64,000 bases of DNA from Avena insularis (lineage: Eukaryota; Streptophyta; Magnoliopsida; Poales; Poaceae), in the NCBI GenBank assembly GCA_023614405.1, contig CM042686.1, positions 348,634,329-348,698,328 of the forward strand, read 5' to 3'. A program made the position numbers and the translations under genes. The notes beneath the pieces are model-generated. The model was not told the DNA's origin and made no database searches. It saw only the letters and a list, made by a program, of their open reading frames with translations. Shown piece by piece: positions 1-11,700 of this stretch; within the stretch, counting starts at the first letter, position 1, and every line of letters starts with the position of its first letter.

Positions 1-2991
1 CCGGAGCTGGTCGACCATGCCGACGCCGCCCATAGAGCATGCGCCCGCGGCACAGAGCGCCTTGGTCAGCGCCCGCCCCGCGATGACCTGGGGAACACCC
101 CAGACACCCCCACTGGCCGCCCAACTCACCCTAGCCACCGCTCGCCATGGACACCGCCGCCTCTGCCGCTCAGAGCGCCAGCTCGCCCAGACCGCATGCC
201 ACCGCCCCTACGCCCGCATTCACTTCCTAGAGCACCGCCAGGATACCTGTCACCGCCCCCTACCTCGAGCCACGCCGCTAGTCCCCTATGCCGCCCTTGC
301 CGGAGTCGTCTGCCCACACCGTTCGGTCTCACCGTCAGGCCTATATAAGCCGGCCTGCCCCGCACCATTTCTCCACACCCACTCACTCCCCACCTCTCAC
401 TGATCCTTTCACCCCTCTCGCCGGAGCCAAGCGAGGTCTGCCTCGCCGGAATTGGAGCCGGAGCAGCCGCAGCAGGAGGAGAAGGGCTCCTGCGATTTCG
501 GCCACCCCAAGCTCCGCCGCATCCGCGCCTCGCCTCGCCGTCGACCACCAGTTTGTTTGCCCGCCTCGCCGACCTTGCTGGAGCCCTGGTACGTCCCCGG
601 TCAACCCCCACCGAGCCGCTAGGGTTCGAGCTCGCCGACGACCTGTTCGTCATCGACAGCAACCCTTAGCCGTAGATCCCACTTCTAATCCTACGGCCCA
701 CAGCGCGCGTACCGTTTCGCGTGTTAAGAACCACTGACAAGCGGGACCCCCCTGTCAGCTGAGCCCCGCGCCGCGGATCGCCACTGGGCCGGCCCATGTT
801 CTTTCCCGCGCTAGCCCAGCCATTCAAATCTGGATATTTTTTTAGTTGAATCTAGTTTCTGTCCACTAGTTTAAAAATCAATTCAGAGATTTTTATAAAT
901 CCAAATTGCATGAAACCAATTTTGTCTGAAAGGTATTGAAATGATCTATCCAAGCCCATTGGATTTAATTCAATTATAGTTATAGATCTCTCCTAGTAAA
1001 AATAATAAAACAGAAGCTTTTGCAACTTGCAACATTTTTATAAAATCATCTAAGATAGGTTTTGAGTTGATTCCAACTCTCAAAAATCACATTTCATCAT
1101 ATGTATCTAAATATGTAATAATATCCAAGTTTACATGCAGTGACTTTGGACTAGTACCAAAATAATGCTATATAGGCATTTCTAGTCACTTTAAATCATT
1201 AAATAATAAACTTAAACCAAAGTAATATTGATCCAACCTTTAAATCTCATTCCCACATGTTGGAATATGTGGTGATGACATGTGTCAACATGACCCCATA
1301 TTTTAAGTGGTGAATATTAAATCTTAGTTAATTTTTCAATGAGTAGAAATTACTTTTCTAAAATAAAAAGAATGAAACTATTGAATTAAACTTGTGATGC
1401 TTGTGATGATAATAGATCATCAATTGTGTGTCTTAGAAAGCTATTTAGCCTAGTTAAGTACTGTTTGGTGATTGTGTACTCCGTATGTATTTATAGAAGA
1501 TACTACCGACCAAGCTTACGAGGAGGAGGAGTTCTACCAAGAAGAAGAAAACTTCAACCACTGCACCAACCAAGGCAAGCTACCATTAGCAAGCTAGGAT
1601 TGAACTAGATGGTTTAGCAAAGATGCTTAGAGTATGCTTTGATTATACCACTTTGACTAGTATTTACCCCAAGTATTATTTTCAAGCTTTACTTCCTTTA
1701 CTTTACCCAAAGTTCTTTACTTGTTTTGAAGGTAGCATAAAAAGTATAAAACTTGACCTATTTAGATAACTTTAGATGTCATTCTATGGCATGAGATTGA
1801 TCCCATCCTTCCACCTTAGTGAGCACCCTTAACTCAGTAGTTTAGAGTAGATCAAAACTTGAGTCACTTTAGATGGGAATAATTGGTGAAAAGGAATTAT
1901 GAAAACCTTGGAATGATGAGTCATTCTATTGAGATGTTTTGACATGTATTGAGAAACACCAATGGTTTGTGATGATGAAAATGATGAGGCATGAGCCTTA
2001 ACCCTTTTATAAAACTGATGGTTGGATTCGGATGCGATACCATTCCAAATTTACCGTACAACCACACTACCTGAATTGGGTAAGGCTTAGATGGAAATTT
2101 ACATGCATTAGTATTAGTTCCCTCGCGGAAGAGGTTTGAGCTGAGGTTACCTCTCATGATGTCCACCTATGCAGTGCCCAAGATGACTGATGGTCATGGT
2201 TGGGAGGCCATGCTCATAGGAGAGGTGCTTATACTAGGGTGTGTAAAGGGAAGGTTATGTTTGATTATCTGCATACTAAGTATGATAATTCAGGGTTATC
2301 CCTGACAGATGTATCGAATCTTGTGGTGAAAGTGTACCACCTCTGCAGAGTGTCAAACTATTCGAATAGCCGTGTCCGCGGTTATGGACAGTTTGAATGG
2401 CCATACTGTTTCGTTGTCAGATGTTTTCTAAATAACTTGAAATGAAGGATGAATCTTGACTTGACCACAACAGGGTTGTGTTTATGACAGTAGCTCCCCA
2501 ACTTAAGTGATTCTAGAACTTTATTTTATCTTTCTTTGCTTCAGAACTCAGCTTAGGTTTCAAACTTAACTTTATAGTTAAACTTAGATTTAGCACTTTA
2601 ACTTAGAACTATAGTACCTGTTAATAGTAGTTTGCGAGTACTTAAAGAGTACTCATGGCTTTTGTCCCTGGCTATTCTCATGGCCAGACTATGAAGGAGA
2701 CTATCAAGATGATGGCCAGCAGGACGGCTATGATAACTAGGACTATCTGCCTTCGTCAGCATTGCCTGTGCCCCTAAAGATGGACCCCACCGCTATGCTT
2801 TATCTTTATTTCCGCTGCTTATTGTATTAAGACTGGATCATGAGATCCTTATTTGTGTAAGACCTTATGTATGGTTTGTAATGGATGATGTACTATGATA
2901 TCCAATCCGTTATGTCTCGCAAAAATGGTAATCCTGGGATTGCGAGGTATGGCATAACGGGCATCTGGGATTAAAAATCCGGGTGTTGACA
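1..2991 (+). repeat. E1 5' LTR (partial)
   Basis: The sequence matches 9700-12705 of the 3' LTR almost base for base; about 900 bp of its start lie before the window. It ends TGTTGACA directly before the primer site. The first 830 bp are GC-rich with a TATA box; the rest is AT-rich. Open frames here (for example 288-737 and 2200-2445) recur in the other LTR only because the LTRs are copies, and show no known domain. Confidence 0.92.
342..348 (+). promoter_or_regulatory. TATA box of E1 5' LTR
   Basis: TATATAA follows a GC-rich stretch and is conserved at 10058-10064 in the other LTR. In a 5' LTR this is the expected core promoter for the genomic RNA. The start site is not determined. Confidence 0.6.
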
Positions 2992-2994
2992 AGT

Positions 2995-3007
2995 TGGTAT
3001 CAGGGCC
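2995..3007 (+). other. E1 primer-binding site (tRNA-iMet)
   Basis: TGGTATCAGGGCC lies three bases after the LTR end. Its first nine bases match the usual initiator-Met primer site of plant gypsy elements (TGGTATCAGAGC); one or two later bases differ. E2 has the canonical form at 21708-21720. Confidence 0.85.
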
Positions 3008-3220
3008 ATCCTGACCATAGGAGACCCTAGTTAGAATGGACATCCAAACCAAAAACTTAGCTTCAAAATCAAAGTGAGTATTTATGAAAACTATTTCCTC
3101 TCTTATCCTTGTGAACTCATTCTTTCTCAAAAATTCATGTTCCTCAAAATTCTTACATTACCACTTAAAACTTGACACACTTGATCACTTCACTAATTTC
3201 CTCATCCTTAATTCTTGTAG

Positions 3221-3991
3221 ATGGAGACTCAGTTTAGCAAGTTCTACCAGTTGGGAAACGGAGGTCAGCTGATCTTCAAGAGGGATCTGGATTCACTGTC
3301 GGAGTTACTTGGACACCCACATTCGGAGTTTCTTGGAGCTCAACTTCCAGGACCCCCAGGAGGAGACCTACAGTGGCTAGTCACCGCAGATCTTAGAGGA
3401 AGCATTGAAGCACCAACTTCTGGGAGAATTCAGTTCTCCGTGAGAGAGAACAACTGGCTAGATGTATTATCCAGGGCAATACATGAAGCTCTCACACGTC
3501 TATGTGCCCTCAGCGTCAACAAGATCCAAGGAACCCGTTTTGCCCACTATGCAAGACGTGACTTCATGGGAATGCCGATGGAGATGCCAAGTCACCCATA
3601 ATTGAGGCGTCAAGTGGAGAATCTTGACTTCTTGCTGCACGACAGACAGCAGGAACTGGACAATCTGAGGGAGTTAGCCAACCAGAACCATGCCATTGCC
3701 GACCAGAAGGCCCAGACTTTCGCACTGCTCATGCAAGATCGCCAGTCTCTTTGCCGCCAACGTGCAAAGAAGGATTGCACCATCTCCCGTCTTCGCAAGA
3801 AGGTGGCCGACCTCGAGAAGACCGTCAAGGAGTAGGAAGTTCAGCTTGCCGCTAAGGAAGAACAAGATGAGGGTGAAGACATCCAGGGAGACATGGATTC
3901 TTACCTCAGCAACAATGATGACTTTCTGGAGGAAGATGATGTGGACTTCTACACTGATGATGAGGACTCCGACTTCATCGACGATGAGTAG
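3221..3991 (+). pseudogene. E1 pre-gag ORF: coiled-coil protein with acidic tail (interrupted)
   Basis: A frame of about 257 codons lies between the primer site and gag. Residues 1-125 form a globular-looking part beginning METQFSKFYQLG; residues 128-200 are charged and heptad-like, a probable coiled coil; the last 50 are very acidic and end DDE. In-frame stops fall at 3599-3601 (TAA) and 3833-3835 (TAG). E2 carries a homologue at 20706-21492 in the same place, with the same ends and a TAG at the same aligned site, so it is a real element gene rather than a chance frame. Extra ORFs upstream of gag are known in some grass gypsy elements (for example RIRE2 ORF0), but I cannot show homology to them. 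Function unknown. Confidence 0.7.
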
Positions 3992-4238
3992 ATGCACTAG
4001 AGCACTGTCGTAGCATGAGTTGTATCGGTCCCACTGTATCGTAGCTTGTAGAATGGTTCTTCAAACCATCTGCTTTCCTTTGTTTGTTGTGGTGTGTGTT
4101 GTATCGTGTGCTTGCTTGCATGAATGAAAATTAAGTTAGTTGAAAAACCTGAGTCTAACTCAAAGTTTTAGCTTTTAAAACCCAAAACCATGAACCTTAG
4201 AATTTCCCTCTTACCCCTATATCTATCTCAATCTTCAG

Positions 4239-5392
4239 ATGACTCGTGGAAACCAAGGAGGGAGCAGCTCGTCGCAGGACCCAATGCTGCAGATCTTGCA
4301 GAATCTCATCGCAGACCGTGAAGCAAGTAGGGCCGAGCGCCAAGCCAACTTAGCAACATTGTAGCAGATCCCTCAGATGGCTCTCAACAACCAAGGAGAT
4401 GGAAATCAGGATCACCATGGATCCAAACTCAAAAAATTTCAGAATACCAATCCCCCAATCTTCAACCAATCTGAAAACCCATTAGATGTTGACGACTGGT
4501 TACAGACGATGGAAAACAACCTTGAAGTTGCAGGAGTTGATGAAAATGAGAAAGTTCTCTTCGCCACCCACTATCTGGCGGGAGATGCAAGAGCTTGGTG
4601 GAATAGCATCCGCAATATGAACCATGGTCAAGTGATGACATGGGAAGCATTCAAGTCAAGTTCAGTGGCACACACGTGCCGCAGGGACTAGTCAACAGAA
4701 TGAGAGATGAATTCCGCGAATTGAAGCAAGGAAGAATGACTGTGGTGGAGTACCATGACAGATTCCTGTCACTTGCCAGATATGCACCTGATGAGATCAA
4801 CACGGAGGCCAAGAAGAAGGAGAGATTCTTGAACAGACTGCATGATGAGGTGCAGACTGTCCTCGTCAACATCTGTTTTCAGGATCTAGAAGAGCTAGTC
4901 GACTCTACCATTCATATGGAAGGGAAGATTAACCAGGAAAACGGCAACCGCAAGCGTCGTATGATGCAGCAATCAGGATCCAGCAGTCACCAGAAGTACC
5001 GTCCCAACCCTTCACCAGGATATGCACCAAGGAACAACCGACCCCCAATGTCTCGCCCAAGATACCCCAACCGTAGCGGACGCAATGTGAAGTCCGAAGG
5101 AAACAATCACAACTCCGGCAACACCAACAATTTCAACCGTGCACCTCCCAAGAACAACAACAACACTGCACCCAGAACTGGCAGCAATGATGTGCCTGTC
5201 GCAGTCAAGGACAAGTCCCATATCACTTGTTTTGAGTGTGGAGTGAAGGGTCACTACTCTAATGAGTGTCCCAAGAAGACAGCAGGCAATGCCAATGTGA
5301 ATGCCCTAGGTCAACAGCAGCGTTGTGTTCAACCTGGAAGGAGATTTGCCCCAGGAACCCTCACTACCGCAACGCCCGTCTCTTCCACATGA
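4239..5392 (+). pseudogene. gag: E1 gag (nucleocapsid with zinc knuckle), broken
   Basis: Gag packages the RNA in the virus-like particle. The start at 4239 (MTRGNQGG) is chosen because the E2 homologue begins alike. A Retrotrans_gag region with the motif DARAWWNS follows, then a basic Asn/Pro/Arg-rich linker and one CX2CX4HX4C zinc knuckle (Cys 5228, Cys 5237, His 5252, Cys 5267). Breaks: TAG at 4362-4364, and a one-base loss near 4655-4665 that moves the frame, so the second half is read from about 4640 in another phase. The frame changes again between knuckle and protease near 5300-5340. Confidence 0.88.
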
Positions 5393-5880
5393 ACGCAGAA
5401 GAAGCCCAGGAAGCGCCAGATGTAGTGCTGGGTATGTTTTCTGTCAACTCAGTTTTAGCAAGAGTATTGTTTGATTCAGGAGCATCACATTCATTTGTCA
5501 CTGAACAATTTGCATGCACTAGTTAGATTCACCCAACCAACCTGAAGCATGTCATGATAGTTCAAATCCCCGGTTCAACAACCAAATCTAGAAAAATTTG
5601 CAAAGCTATGCCTATCAGAATACATGGGATAGATTTTTATGCCAACCTAATTGTACTTGGAACCAAAGGATTGGAAGTAGTACTAGGTATGGACTGGATG
5701 TCAAGACATAAAGGATTGATAGACTGTGCTAAGAAAGCCATCACCATGACCGGTAGTTCTGGAGTAACAGTAGAGCATATCTCTGAAACCTTACCCCGTT
5801 AATTCAAGTGCAACAAGAGTGTAGCCCTACCCACCATTGACCAAGTCAGAGTAGTCTGTGAATACCCCAACGTATTCCCA
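5293..5880 (+). pseudogene. pol: E1 protease region of pol, broken
   Basis: Aspartic retropepsin that matures the polyprotein. The active-site triad Asp-Ser-Gly is present at 5473-5481 in the context LFDSGASHSF, and the second half has the hydrophobic pattern around LGMDWM at about 5685-5700. A stop at 5524-5526 lies 14 codons after the triad, and another at 5800-5802 lies before RT. The frame is the same as the RT frame downstream. Confidence 0.85.
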
Positions 5881-7200
5881 GATGAATTGCCAGGTATGCC
5901 CCCGGATAGGGATATTAAGTTCATTATCGAACTAATCCCCAGAACCGGACCTATAGCCCAGAGACCCTATAGCATGAACCCCTCAGAGTTAGTGGAACTG
6001 AAGAAGCAGTTGGATGCCATGTTAGCAACAGGCTTGATTCAGCCAAGTGCATCGCCATGGAGATCACCAGTGTTATTCGTCGACAAGAAAGATGGAGGCA
6101 ACCGTCTGTGCACAGATTACAGAAAGTTGAATGACGTCACCATCAAGAACAAGTACCCCTCGCCAAAGATAGAGGATCTATTTGATCAGTTGACCGGAGC
6201 TCAGGAATTCTCAAAGATTGATCTTAGGACTGGTTATCACCAACTTAAGGGTCATGCAACGGATATTCCAAAGACCGCCTTTACTACTCACTATGGTTTA
6301 TATGAGTATACGGTTATGTCTGTTGGATTAACCAATGCCCCTCCTTATTTCATGAATCTCATGAATAAGATCTTTATGAATTTCCTAGATAAGTTTGTAG
6401 TTGTGTTTATCGATGACATCCTTATCTACTCCAAGTCAGAGGAAGAGCATGAACAACATCTGAGAGTTATCCTAGAAACCCTGAGAGAGCATCAGTTATA
6501 TGCCAAGTTTAGCAAGTGTGAGTTTTGGCTGAAGGAAGCAGGATTCCTAGGACATATTGTGTCTACCGGAGGAGTCTCTGTTGATCCCGCCAAGATCAAA
6601 GATGTCGAAGAATGGGAAGCCCCAACCACTCAAACCCAAGTCTGTGCATTTCTCGGATTAGCGGGATACTACCGCAAGTTCGTAGAAGGATTCTCAAGCA
6701 TCGCCTGACCCATGACCCAATTGTTGAAGAAGGACAAGAAGTTTGAATGGACAGACAAATGTGAAGCCAGTTTCCAGGAGCTGAAAAAGAGATTGATATC
6801 CGCCCCAATATTGATCATGCCAGACATCAAGAAGCCGTTTGATGTATATTGTGATGCATCCAAGATTGGTCTAGGATGTGTATTGATGCAAGAAGGCAAA
6901 GTCATCGCGTATCTGTCTCGACAACTAAAGCAGCACGAGCAGAACTATCCGACCCATGATCTTGAGCTAGCAGCTGTGGTTCTAGCATTGAAGACATGGC
7001 GTCATTATCTGATGGGTAATCACTGTGAGATTTACTCGGATCACAAGATCTTGAATTATATTTTCACTCAGAAGGAGCTGAATATGATGCAAAGGAGATG
7101 GATAGAGTTAATCAAGGATTATGACCTTGACATTCACTATCACCCCGGCAAAGCCAACGTGGTAGCAGATGCTCTTAGCAGATGGCCATGTAGGCTAAAC
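5881..7200 (+). pseudogene. pol: E1 reverse transcriptase and RNase H, broken
   Basis: RT copies the element RNA; RNase H removes the template. The RT palm is clear: the primer-grip side includes [14 protein letters not shown], and the catalytic box is FIDD at 6406-6417. The thumb runs to [11 protein letters not shown], followed by TGA at 6706-6708. The RT-associated RNase H continues in the same frame from 6712 with [13 protein letters not shown] and ends near VADALSRW at about 7180. Apart from that stop, this is the best kept part of E1. [11 protein letters not shown] has Gly at the position usually filled by Arg in this family. Confidence 0.92.
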
Positions 7201-8750
7201 ATCATGATCAAGGAGAAGCAACCAAGTTTGTATGAGGAGTTGGAACATTTTAGAACTGAATTAGTTAGCAAAGGATTCTTAGCTAGCATTGAACTTCAAC
7301 CCAGTTTGATTAGCCAAATCAAGGAAGCCCAGAAAGGGAATGAAAGTATCGACGGAATCAAACATCGTATTGGTACAGGAAAGGTACCTGGATTCACCGA
7401 AGACGAAGAAGGAGTACTATGGCACAAAGGACGTATCTGTGTGCCAGCAGATTCGGAGCTGAAGGAAGTTATCATGAAGGAAGCTCATGATACTCTTTAT
7501 TCTATCCACCCCGGAGGAACAAAGATGTATCAGGATTTGAAAGAGCAATTTTGGTGGCACAAGATGAAGAGAGAAATCAGAAGCTAAATCGCCAAGTGTG
7601 ACATCTGTCAAAGAGTGAAAGCAGAGCATCAGAGACCTGCAGGACTGTTGCAACCATTGCAGATTCCGGAATGGAAATGGGATTCCGTCGGAATGGACTT
7701 TATCACCGGTTTACCTACTTCTAGTAGGGGAAATGACTCAATCTGGGTCATCGTTGATAGACTGTCCAAGGTAGCCCACTTCATACCTATCAAGACAACC
7801 TACCAGAGTGCAAAGTTAGCAGAGTTGTACATTGCTAGGATTGTTAGTCTGCATGGAACCCCCAAGACCATCGTATCAGACCGAGGAACCCAGCTTACCT
7901 CAAGATTTTGGCAGAAAGTTCAGGAAGGGTTAGGAACCAAGTTGAACTTCAGTACCGCCTATCACCCGCAAACTGATGGACAGACTGAGAGAGTCAACCA
8001 GATCCTAGAGGATATGCTTAGAGCTTGTGTATTGGAATACGAATCAAAATGGGAAGACTGCCTGCCTTTCGCAGAATTCTCATATAACAATAGTTATCAA
8101 GCTAGTTTGCAGATGGCACCATTTGAATTCCTATACGGAAGAAAGTGCCGTACCCCTTTGAATTGGTCGCAAGTAGGAGAGAGTCAGATCTTTGGACCCG
8201 ACATTCTCCGAAAAGCAGAAGAGAAAGTTCACAAAGTCCGTGAGCACCTCAAAACCGCCCAATCCAGACAGAAGAGTTATGTTGACAAGAGAAGGAGAGA
8301 CCTGACTTTCAATATCGGAGATTTTGTATATCTCAAGGTTTCACCATTGAAGGGAACTCAACGCTTTAGTCTGAAGGGAAAATTAGCCCCCAGATATATC
8401 GGACCTTTCAAGATTCTGAACCGTCGAGGAGAAGTATCATATCAACTAGAACTGCCTAAAGAGATGTCAACCATCACAATGTGTTCCATATCTCATTACT
8501 TCGCAAATGCTTGGAAGTGCCCGAGAAGACTGAAGTTTTCAAGAACATCGATCACAGGGCCATAGAAATCAACAATGACCTGACCTATCAGGAAGTGCCC
8601 ATCCGTATCTTAGAAGAAGCCTACAGAACCACCAGAACCAGGAGTATCAAATTTCTCAAGATTCAGTGGAGCAACCATACCGAGGATGAAGCTACTTGGG
8701 AGCGAGAAGATTACATTAGGACTAAGTTCCCAGATCTCTTTAGTTCCTAG
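7201..8750 (+). pseudogene. pol: E1 integrase with C-terminal chromodomain, broken
   Basis: Integrase joins the cDNA to the host. The N-terminal HHCC zinc region (His near 7486 and 7507, CX2C at 7597-7608) is cut by TAA at 7585-7587. The catalytic triad is complete: Asp 7696, Asp 7879 and Glu 7987, the last two spaced as D-x35-E. A GPF-type C-terminal module follows (RYIGPFKIL, about 8392-8418). One frameshift near 8470-8490 puts the last part in another phase. That part is a chromodomain (about 8592-8748, key residues in IQWSNHTEDEATWE), which in chromoviruses reads chromatin marks and guides insertion. Confidence 0.92.
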
Positions 8751-8760
8751 TTTTCTTTGT

Positions 8761-8779
8761 AAATCTCGGGACGAGATTT
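8761..8779 (+). promoter_or_regulatory. Stem-loop just upstream of E1 polypurine tract
   Basis: A perfect 8-bp inverted repeat (AAATCTCG / CGAGATTT, loop GGA). E2 has the same structure at 15954-15972, with the outer pair changed from A:T to G:C. It probably acts in the RNA near plus-strand priming or 3' processing; function not known. Confidence 0.6.
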
Positions 8780-8784
8780 TGTTT

Positions 8785-8798
8785 AAGGGGGGAAGGTT
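8785..8798 (+). other. E1 polypurine tract
   Basis: AAGGGGGGAAGGTT abuts the first base of the 3' LTR (TGTAACATCCC). This is where plus-strand DNA synthesis would start. Confidence 0.85.
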
Positions 8799-11700
8799 TG
8801 TAACATCCCAAAACTTTAATCCAAGCTTATCAAGATCAAATCATCCAAAAATAGGGTTAACAAAAACTTTTCCAAATTAAAAATGAAAGCATTCATATGT
8901 GTGTGCATTTAAAATAGGAGTTGATTTGAAGTGCCTTGTTTAAGTGATCCAATGCTTGTAAAGTGTTTCTTAGGTGATTTAAACATCATCTACATCATTC
9001 CAAAACTTTTACCAAAGAAAATCAAATAAAAAAGAATTAAAAAGGAGGAATAGTCATTGTGGCCATTTTAATCCACTACACTACTTTGATTGTTCCTAGC
9101 ACTCATTTCTTAACAGAAACAATTTATGATATTTGTACCCCTTGCTAGTACACATAATAAGGTACCAAGGCCCACCTTTTGATCTGCTAAAAACATTCTT
9201 TTACTTAATTTAATTGGCATTTGAAAAATGAATCCAATGCATATGCATAGATCACCCCTATTTCAAAAACCATCTATTTGAGCTCCACTTTCAAAACCCT
9301 TGCAACCAGAGACTGCCTAGGACTAGTGGAGAACACCCAAAAATTTTGAAATTAAAATTCAAAAGTTTTTCTCTTTCGGCCATTTCATCAAACACTTTGT
9401 GGGCAAGATCAAAGTGGCCTAACTATTACTGTTTTGGGCTGATCATGTCTAGCAAATTGAAGTGCTTTGATCATCTTTGTCCCCCTCAAGCCTAGCCAGA
9501 CCCACACCAGCAGATCCCCTACCTCCTAGCTGCACTGCATTGCCATGCCGAGCCACTCCTCGCCGGCCGACCGTGCACTCGCAGCAGCAGACCACTTCCC
9601 CTCCCTCACCTTGTCTAGCACGTTGCCAGTGGTCCACCGCCACCGTCCTACCAGCCCCAGGCCAGAGCCAGAGACAGGAACGGCCAAGAACCGCTGCGCC
9701 CAGAGCTGGTCGACCATGCCGACGCCGCCCACAGAGCACGCACTGTCCCCACGTGCACAGACCGCCCCTTGTCCGCAACCCGCGCCCACCGCTCCGCGAT
9801 GACCTGGGGAACACCCCAGACACCCCCACTGGCCGCCCAACTCAACCTAGCCACCGCTCGCCGTGGACACCGCCGCCTCTGCCGCTCAGAGCGCCAGCTC
9901 GCCCAGACCGCATGCCACCGCCCCTACGCCCACATTCACTTCCTAGAGCACTGCCAGGAGACATGTCACCGCCCCCTACCTCGAGCCACGCCGCTAGTCC
10001 CCTGTGCCGCCCTCGCCGGAGTCACCTGCCCACACCGTTCGGTCTCACCGTCGGGCCTATATAAGCCGGCCTCCCCCACACCATTTCTCCACACCCACTC
10101 ACTCCCCACCTCTCACTGATCCTTTCACCCCTCTCGCCAGAGCCAAGCGAGCTCTGCCTCACCGGAATTGGAGCCGGAGCAGCCGCAGTAGGAGGAGAAG
10201 GGCGCCTGCAATTTCGGGCACCCCAAGATCCGCCGCAACCGCGCCTCGCCTCACTGTCGACCACCAGCTTGTTTGCCCACCTCGCCGACCTTGCTGGAGC
10301 CCTGGTATGTCCCCGGTAAACCCCCACCGAGCCGCTAGGGTTCGAGCTCGCCGGCGACCTGTTCGTCGTCGACGACAACCCTCAGCCGTAGATCCTACTT
10401 CCAATCCTACGGCCCACATCGCAGCATCTGCTTTAGCGTGTTAAGAACCAACGACAAGCGGGACCCTGTCACTGAGCCTCATGGATCACCACTGGGCCGG
10501 CCCATGTTCTTTCCCGCGCTAGCCCAGCCATTCAAATCTGGATTTTTCTTTTTAGTTGAATCTAGTTTGTGTCCACTAGTTTAAAAATCAATTCAGAGAG
10601 TTTTATAAATCCAGATTGCACGAAACCAATTTTGTCTGAATGATATTGAAATGATCTATCCAAGCCCGTTGGATTTAATTCAATTAGAGTTATAGATCTC
10701 TCCTAGTAAAAATAATAAAACAGAAGCTTTTGCAACTTGCAACATTTTTATAAATCAACTAAGATAGGTTTTGAGTTGATTCCAACTCTCAAAAATCACA
10801 TTTCATCATATATATCTCAATATGTAATAATATCCAAGTTTACATGCATTGACTTTGGACTAGTACCAAAATAATGCTATATAGGCATTTCTAGTCACTT
10901 TAAATCATTAAATAATAAACTTAAACCAAAGTAATATTGATCCAACCTTTAAATCTCATTCCCACATGTTGGAATATGTGGTGATGACATGTGTCAACAT
11001 GACCCCATATTTTAAGTGGTGAATATTAATTCTTAATTAATTTTTCAATGAGTAGAAATTACTTTTCTAAAATAAAAAGAATGAAACTATTGAATTAAAC
11101 TTGTGATGCTTGTGATGATAATAGATCATCAATTGTGTGTCTTAGAAAGCTATTTAGCCTAGTTAAGTATTGTTTGGTGATTGTGTACTCCGTATGTATT
11201 TATAGAAGATAGTATCAACCAAGCTTACGAGGAGGAGGAGTTCTACCAAGAAGAAGAAGAAGAAAACTTCAACCACTACACCAACCAAGGCAAGCTAACA
11301 TTAGCAAGCTAGGATTGAACTAGATGGTTTAGCAAAGATTCTTAGAGCATGCTTTGATTATACCACTTTGACTAGTATTTACCCCAAGTATTATTTTCAA
11401 GCTTTGCTTCCTTTACTTTAACCAAAGTTCTTTACTTGTTTTGAAGGTAGCATAAAAAGTATAAAACTTGACCTATTTAGATAACTTTAGATGTCATTCT
11501 ATGGCATGAGATTGATCCCATCCTTCCACCTTAGTGAACACTCTTAACTTAGTAGTTTAGAGTAGATCAAAACTTGAGTCACTTTAGATGGGAACAATTG
11601 GTGAAAAGGAATTATGAAAACCTTGGAATGATGAGTCATTCTATTGAGATGTTTTGACTTGTATTGAGAAACACCAATGGTTTATGATGATGAAAATGAT

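Noticed and set aside
17..737. Long open frames in the GC-rich start of the window (and at 9477-10444)
   Set aside because: They recur in both E1 LTRs because LTRs are duplicates; composition is Pro/Arg/Ala-rich with no domain, and both strands stay open as expected from high GC.
2200..2445. 81-aa frame conserved at 11915-12160
   Set aside because: Copies within the two LTRs of one element; no independent conservation of a protein.
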